From NCBI RefSeq assembly GCF_023856365.1, contig NC_064551.1:17622849-17686848 (forward strand): 64,000 bases of DNA, given 5' to 3'. Of this stretch, positions 27,740 through 37,439 are shown one piece after another. The position numbers and the translations under genes are program-made. Below the pieces are notes generated by a model. The model had not been told where the DNA came from. It did no database searches and saw nothing but the letters and a program-made list of their open reading frames with translations. The stretch comes from Brienomyrus brachyistius. Its lineage: Eukaryota > Chordata > Actinopteri > Osteoglossiformes > Mormyridae. The number at the start of each line of letters is the position of its first letter. The first letter of the stretch is position 1.

Positions 27740-27967
27740 GATCAAATAATAATAATACAGCCAAATGATGTGCCGGGTGTATATAAAAACTAAACGAATC
27801 AGGAAAGTTTGCTATCACAGTTGGTGCGGCGAGTTGCTGGGCCGGCAGACTTACTGCTCCGCCGCGGATTCACGGTACTTGCTCCGGCTGTGTATGGCTC
27901 TGGGGCGGCTGGCAAAAGTGTAAGTTTCAGCCGGAGCCTCCTTCTGCGGAGGCAGAACCGTCGTCAT
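24494..27967 (-). CDS. rsph3: Radial spoke head 3 (RSPH3), complete, 8 exons
   Basis: Exons in transcript order: 27855-27967, 27370-27457, 27093-27234, 26560-26705, 26178-26381, 25939-26101, 25338-25424, 24494-24570; 1020 nt, 339 residues plus stop. Diagnostic radial-spoke-3 motifs are TYTFASRPRA near the N-terminus, YGNIMYDRRVIRGNTYAL (~46-63), EPVEGRKHADIQT, FIPAKTGKDVATQI (~146-159), LFDFDLEV and LEVLVGKTMEQALLEVMEEE (~176-196), RAFAQQHLAELLPSV and GFLPWLM (~291-297). The protein is a structural radial-spoke subunit of motile cilia; mammalian RSPH3 is also reported to anchor protein kinase A. A 339-residue product is much shorter than the 560-residue human form, mostly at the N-terminus, and the C-terminus stops soon after the ARTVLDMLIKDV segment. 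One intron uses a weak donor (GTGGTG, 26172-26177). No frame break seen. Confidence 0.93.
24516..24533 (-). promoter_or_regulatory. CTCF-like motif inside the last rsph3 coding exon
   Basis: The minus strand reads CTTCCACCAGGGGGCAGA, close to the CTCF core, and overlaps codons His-Gln-Gly-Ala-Asp of rsph3. Motif match only. Confidence 0.35.
25640..25830 (+). repeat. tRNA-SINE body fragment inside rsph3 intron
   Basis: The segment CCTTGAGCAAGGCCCTTAAC followed by CCCAGTTCCCTGGGTG is the conserved body of a common fish tRNA-derived SINE. A recognisable tRNA-like head is missing, so the copy is 5'-truncated. Confidence 0.6.
27701..27738. repeat. (ATT)n microsatellite
   Basis: About 12 ATT units in the first intron of rsph3. 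Confidence 0.95.
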
Positions 27968-28055
27968 TTTAACAGCACCACTAATTATTTTTACTTTATT
28001 TTTTTTTCTTAGAAGAAATGGGGACAAATGATCTGCTATGTTTTTTTTTCCAACT

Positions 28056-28069
28056 CAGCCCATGGCAAC
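28056..28069. promoter_or_regulatory. rsph3: X-box-like (RFX) motif upstream of rsph3
   Basis: CAGCCCATGGCAAC lies about 90-100 bp upstream of the rsph3 start codon. Its right half, GGCAAC, fits the RFX X-box half-site (RGYAAC); the left half is degenerate. RFX factors control ciliary genes and usually act within about 150 bp of the start site, so position and target fit. An inverted CCAAT box (ATTGG, in GTTGCTATTGG at 28151-28161) lies just upstream. Confidence 0.45.
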
Positions 28070-28964
28070 AGTATCCAAGAAAGCGCTACAACAGCTTCCG
28101 CCGGTTATTCACTTCCCATCTCATGTGATCGTGTCTTGTTAGGAGTTCTAGTTGCTATTGGATACAAAGGCTCGTCTCAGCATTAATGCGCAAAGCGGAG
28201 GGAAAGTATTACTAAGGAACTGCAATGCAAAGAATTGGTATGCAGGATAGCCCCTGCCTCGTGCCCTGTAGTTTCTGGGATAGATGCCAGCCTAAGATGA
28301 AGTAGCTCTGCTTAACCCTTCATCAGAATTTACCGAGTAAAACATATGAGCAAATAATGCAAGAAACATATTCCGCTAAATTACAAGATAAGCACAGAAA
28401 AATGTGTGCGTGTTTGTGCGTCTGCCGCATGACAGGCAAACCAGTAAGTCGTTTGACGTAGATAATGTTTGTTTGGTATTCCACAGGTTTCTACAACTGC
28501 GTTATTTATAACAGACTTAGTAAATACATGGGTGTGTAACAAAAATTATCATATTTTTGCTCAAGTACAACCTTCTTCCAAATGAGGGACTAAAATTTGA
28601 AATAACAGTTTTTAAAAAACCCAAAATTTTGATTGACAAGCTACAGTGTTGAAAGTTAGGGTGGCTAGAAGTTAATACTGGTACTGCCAGCTACTTGCAT
28701 TTATGGTTTGTTTACTCTAGCCCCCCCCCCCCCCACCCCCATTATGATTACACATTATCCCCGTCCTACCATACACTGTAATTGAATAACCTATTACACT
28801 GTTACATTATTTTTAAGCACATTTATCTTCAGCACTGTGCAAGCTGCTCACATGTTACATTATTCGGAGAGGCACATGTCTGTTCACTGTACAGTTCACA
28901 CAGTTCCTTCATTGCAAGGTTTGCTAATGAATTTGCTTTTTGAACTTTTCAAGCTTCCTATCCT

Positions 28965-29100
28965 ACAGCAGTTTATTCAGCACTTGAAAGCAAGGTCAGC
29001 CACTCGCTGAAGCCAATGGGGGTTAAGGGGTTTGCTCAAGGGCCCAATAGTGACATCGCTGTACTAAGTCAGGGACCTGATCACAGACAGCATTCTGACC
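28965..29100 (+). repeat. Dispersed repeat fragment
   Basis: Contains TTATTCAGCACTTGAAAGC and GGTTTGCTCAAGGGCCCAA, the same signature found degraded at 7330-7530. Copies of this type are very common in fish genomes. Boundaries are approximate. Confidence 0.45.
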
Positions 29101-29854
29101 AGCTCAGCCTCACACCATTCAAACAGGCTGTTTAGTCCTTTCTCTGTTCTACCTAGTCTGTCCTGTCAGCTGGATCTCTAAGTCTGACACTGTAGTTTTT
29201 GCAGGACTAGACTTTTGGAAAGGAGAAGTTGTTTTTGGGGGAAGAGTGTAAGTTTCTCAGAACTTAGCTAATTATATGAACGCCTTAGATTTAAGGCCTT
29301 TATTCTTTTTAGAAATTCGTCTTATTTTGCAAATAATATTCTTCAAAAAAGATGTTGACATTAAAGTAACAGAGTTCTTTTTAATAATTATAGATCCTTT
29401 ACAGATAATATAAATGAAGCGAACAGCAGCACATTTATAATAAGCTGTGGCCTGTGTAATCATCTGTTCTGATCTGATTGATCTGCTGTGCTTCTCATTG
29501 CAGCTCTCAGTTGTGTAAATAATTCGGCATCAGGTTCATCATACCAAAGCTAATAAATTGTGTTAGTTGTTATAGATAACTTGTTGGTATAGCAGAAACT
29601 AATCGTGTTGTATGCATGCAAACTCAATTTTGTAAAGCTGGACCAGTCAGATGCACATGATCCCAGGCCTGAATCACGCTGAGCTGGCAGAGGGATGCTG
29701 TTATCAGTTCTCAAGTGCCCGGGGGTGTGGTTTTGCTGCTGTTCTAAACATTCAGCTGGTGTGGAAACCATCGCATGTTCATGAGAATATCTAACCACCT
29801 AACTTCATATTTCAGTCTCATTTGCTGAGAACATCTATCCATCTTTCTGCCCTT

Positions 29855-30125
29855 TAACTTTCAATCACTTTTCCTATACAGGGTGCTGGTGTGCCATACA
29901 GCATTGGGCACAAGGCCCAGTCCGTCACAGGGCACATACAATGGGTACTATGCCAGTTCCCTTAACTGCTTGTATTTGGGTTGCAGTAGGTAACCACAGC
30001 ACCTGGAAGAAACCTGGGCAGCACAAAGAGAATGTGCATACCGCACACACACAGAGCGGGGGAGGGATCGGCGCCCCCAACCCTGCAGGTGTGAGAAAAG
30101 AGTGCTACAGATTGAGCCGTCTATT
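29855..30125. repeat. SINE-like dispersed repeat (reverse orientation)
   Basis: From left to right it carries the reversed 3' block (GGTGCTGGTGTGCCATACAG, CAGTCCGTCACAGGGCAC), then the block complementary to 'tttgcatgttctcc' and a degenerate B-box region near 30060-30085. It is the same family as 46546-46735 in inverse orientation. Boundaries are approximate. Confidence 0.5.
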
Positions 30126-30699
30126 AGAAATAAATGTGTCTGTTGTTTTCAGCTGACTGTGTCTGATAATTCACTGTTGTGCCAAAACCCTTTAAATGAT
30201 CACATGATGTACTACAGTCAGGGGGGGTGAGTTTCCTGTGTGGTCAGGGGTGTCAGAGAGGCATGGAAGTTCTGGTACATTCCAGGGCCCGGCACTTTAT
30301 GGGGACCCCAAAATGTATCTCTTGGTAATCGCCCTCCCTACTTGAACTTGTACTAAGACAGCTGACTATTGCCGGAGCATGTCTATTAAGGTTAAGAAAC
30401 CAGATGTAGCTTTTGTTTGATTATTGATTAAGCTTCCTTCACAAAATGACTGTATCTGCAAGTGGATGGAATGGCAGCCATTGACAGGTGGTGGTAATGA
30501 CCAGTGACAGTACAGTGGTTTTCTTTACTGTTTAATCAATACTCGATAAGAATTTATGTGCCTGCCTTTTCAAAAGCTGGATTAACTTCATTTTAGGGTT
30601 AGGTGACTAGGCTAGGAGCTGTGGGGGATTGGTGTATGAGCTAGCAAGTACAACTGCGTCTGCTAGATGGGCTAGTGTGTTAGCCTGGTCGATGAACTT

Positions 30700-31290
30700 C
30701 AGCACAGTCAATGCACCTTAACATCATCAGTAAGGCTTTAGCATTGTGAATGAACTTTAGGATTGTCAGTAAACTTGTGCAGTAAGCCTTAGCATTGTCA
30801 GTATGCTTATGCATGATTAGTACACTTTAGCATCCTTAGAAAACTTTAGCAATGTTAGTAACCTTTAGCTTTGTTGGTAGGCTTTGGTGCAGGGTTGCCA
30901 AATCTCATGCATCTGACGTGATACGCTTTCAGACTCTTATGCTTCCACAAGAAATCTTACAGCAAATCTATATCATTCCATTATAAACCTAAATTTGCTA
31001 CATCGAAAGTGCTGGGATAGTACTATACTTGTCGCTAACTGAAAATCTCACGCCAGCCAGCAATCTTGTTATTATGATTAGTGCACTTTACCATCATTCG
31101 TAAACTTTAGCATTCTTAGCAAGCTATAGCATTGTCATAAGGCTTTTGCATGATAAGCACATCATCATCAGGAAACTTTACCATTGTCAGTCAGCTTCAG
31201 CATTGTCAACATATTGTAGAATCATCAGGAGGCTTTAGCATTATTAGTATACTTGAGCATTGTCAGTTAGCATTAGTATTTAGTGGTTAG
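30700..31290. repeat. Degenerate ~19-bp tandem repeats in two blocks
   Basis: Units resembling TTAGCATTGTCAGTAAACT recur every 19-22 bp at about 30700-30890 and 31070-31290, separated by unrelated sequence. Divergence between units is high, indicating an old array. Confidence 0.75.
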
Positions 31291-31930
31291 TATACCTGGG
31301 ATCCCCATGAGTATGAACAAGTAACATATAGCTTCTCCTTTACAATCAGTTTTATAAACATTAGCAGGTCAGCTACCGGCATGGTAGTATGATCATGACA
31401 TATGGTCACGTTATGTGTAATGAGCGGATGGCAATGCATGCTGAGCGGCACTGAGAGTGTCGGGGCCCTTTGACAGCACAACTAACCCAGCCGCAGCAGG
31501 AAGAGGAAGTCCGTCTGCCTGTCCTAAAAAAAGAGCGAGCGACACTCTCCTCAACGAGGCAAGAGAGATTCAGAGAAAAACCAGATCAGGCTTCACATAT
31601 TTTCTGGTTTCCTTTGTCAAGCAGACAGAACATTTTGTTCTCGATCGGGGGGGGGGGGGGGGGTGGATCCACCCGCTGCTTGCAGATAGCAGATCTGGGT
31701 GGCTTCCGGAATGCTGCATCTCACCGCGCATTTCGGATTAGCTTATGAATATGATTATGCTTGTGATTGTTCATGGTGTTTTAGGTGGAAGGGTCTTCTG
31801 CCTGCTCTGCTCAAGCCCAGCATGCTCAGATGTTGTTAAAGAAATGTCTTCTCTTCACGTGAGCCTATGCTTTCTGCATTCCTGCTTTGCCAAGTAAACA
31901 CACAGAAACCATAGGTTAATGTAATACTGT

Positions 31931-31936
31931 TTTAAT
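31931..31936 (-). promoter_or_regulatory. tagap: Candidate tagap poly(A) signal (ATTAAA)
   Basis: ATTAAA on the minus strand about 240 nt beyond the tagap stop codon. No canonical AATAAA was found nearer. Use is unproven. Confidence 0.35.
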
Positions 31937-32177
31937 GTAGTGGAAATGAAGTGGTTGTAGTTAAGGTGAAAGATCAAAATATATACAAAGGTTCTTCTGT
32001 ATTTACAAATGCACATTATATTACTGAAACCAAAAAAGTACATTTATATGCTAAATTTAAACCAAGTATATTTACAGAGCTTTAAGGTGCCGAAAGAAGT
32101 CATTGTTCTTGCTGTTAGGCTATAACCTATGCTACGAAAGAGAGTGCTGTAAGCCAGCATGCTGCTGCTGCTAGGCG

Positions 32178-35100
32178 TCAGACGTAAGACTCCTTAGCGT
32201 AGGTCATCTCCTCAAACAGGGGCTGGCTGCACCTGTGAACCACTCTCTCTGGCTGCCTCTTGGATACAGACTCGGACATTGCCCTCTGGCGATACACGAC
32301 AGCCTGCTCCGCCAGACCAGTGTCGTCTCTCACATCCGCAGCCCCCGTCTGAAGGCAGCAGTCCGTGTAGCTATTGCTGGAGCAGAAGCCCAGCAGGTCC
32401 TCTGTCATGGAAGCGGGGCGTGACTTCCGCTCCATCATCCAGGCGTCCTGCACCGTCATACGGCGACCCAGTGGGAGTCCAAGGATGGTTTGCTCATATG
32501 AGGGGGGTTTTGCGGGGATCTTGCTGTCCACTCGCTGGAAAACCTCAATGGCTGACAAAGGGCGTGGCCTGGGAGGGGGTGTGGTAGATTCCGTCTCATT
32601 CTGTGAGTCTTCCTGAAGGATCTCACAAGAGAACGCCATCTCTTTCTGGCTATCGCCTTTTTTCAAGCTTCCCCTGTTGTAGGCAAGGGCAGCCCAGCTC
32701 ATGGTCCTCGTCGGTTTCTTCTTCTCATTCCTGATGGAGGACGTACGCCTCTTCACCTCCTTCTCCTGATTTTGGAGCTCTTCTCGTGCATAGCTAGACT
32801 TCCGGGAGTTGGGAGGTGAGGACAGCGGAGAGCTGGTGAAGACAGAGTTCTCTGACAGGTTGGAGAAGGAGCTCTCCAAAGAGCAATTGGATGAATAGGA
32901 ACAATCCTTCGATCTCGAAGTGGCCTTTGGTATAGTCAGCATGCCACTGAGGTTCTGGAGACCCAGAAGTCTCTGGCTTTGGCCAGGCTGCAGGACAGAG
33001 TCAGAGTTCTGCTTTTTCAGGGTATTGTTCTCCAAAGCAAAGTCCTCCTTCTCCATGGAGAAGTCATCATGGCTCCTGGCTTTCAAGTTGTTAATCTCCA
33101 CCAATGGGAACAGAGAAGGTTCTGAGCATCTCCTGGAGACAAACTTGGTGTCATTGGAGGAGCAGATGAGGATTGATGGTTTGTCGTCCTTGCACTTTGG
33201 AGGGCTGCATTGGTGATCGTCTTCGATCTCCCTTGCCTGCTCTTTCCTCTTTGCTCCCTGTACATCTCCATCTGCATCTGGGTCAGTGCTGTCGTAGGCG
33301 GAGTCATGCTGATGTGAGGACAGCAGGTCTGTAAACCATCACAAAAACATTGCACAATGAGCACGTGTGACTCACGAGAGGGTTTAGAAGATGCTCATGG
33401 GGGTTTTTCTTACACAAAAATGTTCTGAGGACAGAAGAATGATTGGATCAGAGAGATCGATCAAATGTGGTCCCGCCTCCTCTACAATCTGATTGGTTAT
33501 CTCTCTGATCCAGTCATTTTTCCTCCTGTCCTCAGAACATCTTTGGGTAAATAAAACTCCCACGAGCTTAGAAGATCACCAACAAGTCAGATTCAATAGT
33601 TTACATCAGGTCGTCAGCACACCTGAATTATCTGCCTGTTCTTCCTCGTCTGGATCTCCTAGAAGCTTCTGGACATGTTCTCCAAATATTTCACAGCAGT
33701 TTTCGATCAGGAACTGTGTAAGGGCTGTGACCTGTAGACAAATACAATTTAATTAAAGGAATGAACAATCAAAGCTTTTTGGTTTACAAACTGCAATGAT
33801 CATACCCTTTTGTTTGAAATTTATTTGGAAATACATCCATCCTATAAGCAAGAGACCTTCTGAAACCTGTTGCATGTTACATGTTAAGCACCATGGGACA
33901 GGGCGGCCTGCATTCGCTAACCTCTCCCACGTCGGCCAGGTTATCACACCGGAGCAGGTTTGGGGCGATGCAGACGGCCAGGTTGCGGGCGTCCATTTTG
34001 CTTGCATTGGCGTTTTTGCTGATGTGGTGGAGCACACAGAGCAGATGCTGTAGGAGGACGGCGTTGGGTCTTGGCAGCTTGTCAGTTACCCTGAAGGAAG
34101 GAGAGAAGCTCTGGTTGGTTTTTTGTGCCCTTTTGATCCAACTTCTCCTTTTTTAAGAGATGCAGAAAGCAGAAGAACTCGGGCCTGAAGTTGTGTCATT
34201 TTTTAGGGTCACTTCCTCTTGTGGTCTGGCCAAAATATAAAAATTCCATTCAAAAGCCCCTGTATTTTCTCCTACGAAGCTGGTGTCAGTTCATCTCAAC
34301 TTCAGAACTGAAAGTGGTCCCTCGTGACCCTGAGCAGATACGTGCTTCGAAAGCTCTTTGAGCACCACAGTGTGGGACATCGGGGACACTTGGGGACCAG
34401 AAGCTTGTCCGGCGACGGTTCACCTCACCTCTTGACCTCAATGCACCTCAGCTCCTCATCCTTGTTCTCCATGGCCATCATCCAGTCCTTGTACAGCTCT
34501 GCCACCAGCAAGCTTCCAGGAAGCTCCCTCAGGAAGTCCTACAATTTCACAAGTGGGAGAAGACTTTACTACCTACGCTTAACACCAGCTCAAGAGTCCA
34601 CGCATCCAAGATTAAATGGCTCAGAGATATGAAGGGAGCATGAGTTTGCCCCGTGAGCTTACCTTGAAGAGTGCGGCGAGGAGGATGACCGGCTGGGTCT
34701 CCATGTCGACGTCCAGCCCCTCATTCAGCTGTGCCTTCAGCTCCTTCAGGCACTTGCTGTTCCCCGCCTTCCTGAAGACACCTTCTGTAGTTGAGCCCCT
34801 CTTAAGCAGCAGGGTCAGCATTTCCTGTAGCGTGGAAGAGAGACACCGAGCATCAGAGCTGAGGCTCCTGTAATGTTCAAGGAAGCCGTGGGTAGATAAA
34901 GGGAAGCGAATGTGCACTCAGAGGAACATCAGAGTTCCCAGTGAGAGATCAGCTACAGATTCTCTGCCAGCTTCACAGTCTGCTTGGTTGATAGTCACCA
35001 CAAGAGCTGGGAATACCAGATATCACTAGATATCACTAGATATTCAGCCAAGCAAATTACCCACGGTGCCCCAGTGGGGAGCGTTGAGAGTAAGATTCAA

Positions 35101-35848
35101 TTCTGCCTCTGCTCTGTGTGTGTGTGTGTGTTTGTGTGTGTGGCTTGTTTTCACAGTATTGTGTGGGTTTCCTCCCACAGTCCAAAAAACATGTGGTTAG
35201 ACTAACTGGTGTGTCTAAATTGCCTGTAGCATGTGGGATGGACTAGCGTCCCATCCAGAGTGAACCTCTGCTTTGCATTCTTTGCTGGCTGGGATACGAA
35301 CCATCTCATCTGTTTACCAACTACTTATCCAGTACAAGGTCGTAGGGATAAAAAGTACCATCATTTTCAAAGTATCATGCAATGTGATTGGTTGGGGATG
35401 ATCTCTATTTAGAAGTATCATACGTACTGTGATTGGTTTGGGAAGGTTCTCATTTTCGTCGCACACGTTTGACAGCAATTGTCCGAATAGGGTCGTCTTG
35501 GAACTGTTGGAATGCAGCAGAATCTTCCTGGATTTTCTCAGGAAGCTCCATCGGTTGCTGTTGTTCCCGTTTTCTGCATGAGATACACAAAGCGGCTTCA
35601 GGCTTCTGCCCGCGGTGCGCTTTCAAAGCCGTCGCCCCTCCAGCCGCGTGGCAGGGCCTGGCAGCCGTGCCGATGAAGCCACATCCAAAACAAACGGCCG
35701 CAGATTCAAACATTCAAACTCACCAGTGGGCGGGGCCACCCTCTCATCTGCATTGCTGAGCTTCTCTGACTGGGGAATGGGTTGCATGTTGCCCTAGAAA
35801 CAAGGCGATATGATCAGACCAAGCACATGACCTGCTACTACACGCATA

Positions 35849-35891
<43 letters not shown>

Positions 35892-36608
35892 GTTGGGCAA
35901 GAAAAGAAAGTGTCGCATCCATTTGTTCAGCACTTCACACCTCGTTAAATAAGGTGCTGGAATCCTGCCCCCATGCCCGAATTAACCCTAAACTGTTTCT
36001 AAAACCACTGCCAACCAATGAAAACCCCAGTCACAGGTGCAAAACTTCGTAGCTTCATGCAATTGAATTCGCTTTTAAACCATGTAAGGATGTATACAAT
36101 CACTAAATCACTAAATAGTTGTACATTTTTTAGCTATTTATCACACACGCACATATATACACACATACATGACGACAAAGTGCATTTCGTTGCCTGAGTA
36201 TTAGTACTTTGTGCAAATGCAAAAAAAAGTAGAATTTAACTGAATCTAATCTAAGATCAAAAGTTTAGCCCGAATTCACTGAGTGCTCAATGATTCAGCA
36301 TGAAGTGATAAAGCAAATCAGGGCCGTTTGTTACTTACTTCCATCAGTGAGTCCATGTCTCCCAAGATTACAGTCTTTGACTAAAATATGGGAGAGAAAG
36401 AGAGAATGGGTTATTTATTTACAGCAATGCCGGGTGTCCATTTAGGTAGCAATTAGATTATTCACGCTGTTCTACTGTTTTATTTGCTGAAGCTTTGAAC
36501 CACGGGTGTCGATCCGTGACGGTGGGGAGTGACGGAAGCAGGAACGGCAGAATGTGAAGAGAGGATGTGAAGATTACGCACCACGACGCTGCCGCTTGGC
36601 ACCTTCAT
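32178..36608 (-). CDS. tagap: T-cell activation RhoGTPase-activating protein (TAGAP), complete, 9 coding exons
   Basis: Coding exons in transcript order: 36582-36608, 36339-36380, 35724-35793, 35428-35573, 34663-34824, 34429-34538, 33922-34090, 33623-33731, 32178-33328; 1986 nt, 661 residues plus stop (human TAGAP 731). The start MKVPSGSVVSKT...MDSLME aligns with the human N-terminus (MKLRSSHNASKT...METLIE), and an in-frame TAA lies upstream in the preceding exon. The RhoGAP domain spans about residues 80-265: arginine finger Arg113 in STTEGVFRKAG, and the conserved NLAVCIAPNLL. The long last exon is Ser-rich with PPSY near residue 550 and ends RCSQPLFEEMTYAKESYV, closely matching the human end. 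The human protein is a haematopoietic, T-cell-linked GAP active on RhoA; the role here is inferred by homology. The exon at 35428-35573 is easily misread, because another frame is also open through it. Confidence 0.94.
33384..33571. mobile_element. MITE / foldback element in tagap intron
   Basis: The left arm, running through ATGTTCTGAGGACAGAAGAA and ATTGGATCAGAGAGA, is repeated as its reverse complement on the right (TCTCTCTGATCCAGTCATT and CCTGTCCTCAGAACAT). The arms are about 70 bp each around a ~40-bp centre. There is no coding capacity. It sits between the last two tagap exons, about 50 bp from each. Confidence 0.75.
34930..35300 (+). repeat. SINE-like dispersed repeat with TG-rich interruption, tagap intron
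   Basis: Contains a TG microsatellite-like stretch followed by GGGTTTCCTCCCACAGTCCA, AAAAACATGTGG, CTAAATTGCCTGTAG and GACTAGCGTCCCATCC. This is the 3' half of the dispersed fish repeat seen at 46546-46735, in plus orientation. Boundaries are approximate; the clearest part is 35045-35300. Confidence 0.6.
35848..35892. repeat. (TG)n(AG)n compound microsatellite
   Basis: About 12 TG units followed directly by about 11 AG units in a tagap intron. Confidence 0.95.
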
Positions 36609-37140
36609 GGGGATGGTCGGTGGTGGGGGGGCTGACCGGTGGGCCACTCTGTCCTTCACCTCCTCGACAGTCCTGGGGGTAAAGCAAGGCGCTTTTATCA
36701 CGCAGGGTGACACAGGGAGGGCGTACACGACATCGGCGCGTTCGGACGGGAGGGGCAGTGCTTATCACAGATAGCGTTTCGTCAAAAACTAGGTGGGGAT
36801 GTTTGCTTTGAAAATACGCCACAAATGAAACCATGCAGACTAGCGCTTTTCGTAACGCTGTCATCAATACACTTCATATATCTTTTATAAGTATGAGTGT
36901 GCTTTTATATACATATATGTACATAATTTATTATACAATTATTATTTATATAAATTAGATTATACAGTCAGAGGAAACTGAGTGTCATTGATAATACAGT
37001 AATATTAATCTGCATTACTAATTTGATTATTTGCTATAATGAAGCAATAGGTCGCTGATGTATTTACATACCTGTGCAAAGTGTGTAGTTAGTGATCCTT
37101 CAGCTCAGGCGATCTGCTGGGACAGGGGCAGCATGGTCCT
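36609..37140 (-). other. tagap: tagap 5' untranslated exons
   Basis: Bases 36609-36672 are the untranslated part of the start-codon exon, bounded by an acceptor with the pyrimidine tract TTTACCCCCAG. Further upstream a good donor (CACAG|GTATGT) ends a likely 5' exon at 37072. The 5' limit of that exon is unknown. It contains a nine-codon upstream ORF (37105-37134). Confidence 0.5.
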
Positions 37141-37439
37141 CGATGCTCACACACTCACGCACTGCGACACTCTGACCGTCTGTTGGCTGCCACCCGCTCT
37201 CTTAATGACTCGCGCGCGGTGGAAATTCTCAGCGCGTTGTAGCGAGCGGAAACGGCGTCACACACTCTCACTGCCTGCGAAAGAAAAAGCAGAGAAACCT
37301 TCCAGGGGCGGTTGTGGCGGGGGCCGCGTGGCAGCAAGGGGGAAACGCGAGTCACATGACACCTGGCCACCGGCTTCCTCTTACCTGGACGCGTACGTGT
37401 CCACGTGCATCCTCTCTGCCCTCACGTGAGACGGGTTCG

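Larger units (their letters stand above)
28200..31930. other. Intergenic sequence between rsph3 and tagap
   Basis: No gene seen. It contains a C-run at about 28721-28734, a dispersed-repeat fragment at 28965-29100 with GGTTTGCTCAAGGGCCCAA, a reverse-oriented SINE-like copy at 29855-30125, degenerate 19-bp tandem repeats at 30700-31290 and a G-run at 31647-31663. Confidence 0.6.

Noticed and set aside
35450..35713. Minus-strand frame reading KREQQQPMELPEKIQED as tagap coding sequence
   Set aside because: Exon phase and alignment to human TAGAP show that another frame of the same exon is used (NGNNSNRWSFLRKSRK...LPKPIT); the open frame is a shadow.
36661..36728. Upstream extension of tagap coding sequence (TVEEVKDRVAHRS...)
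   Set aside because: The frame is open upstream of the chosen ATG but meets an in-frame TAA in the preceding exon and has no other ATG; the chosen ATG matches the human start.
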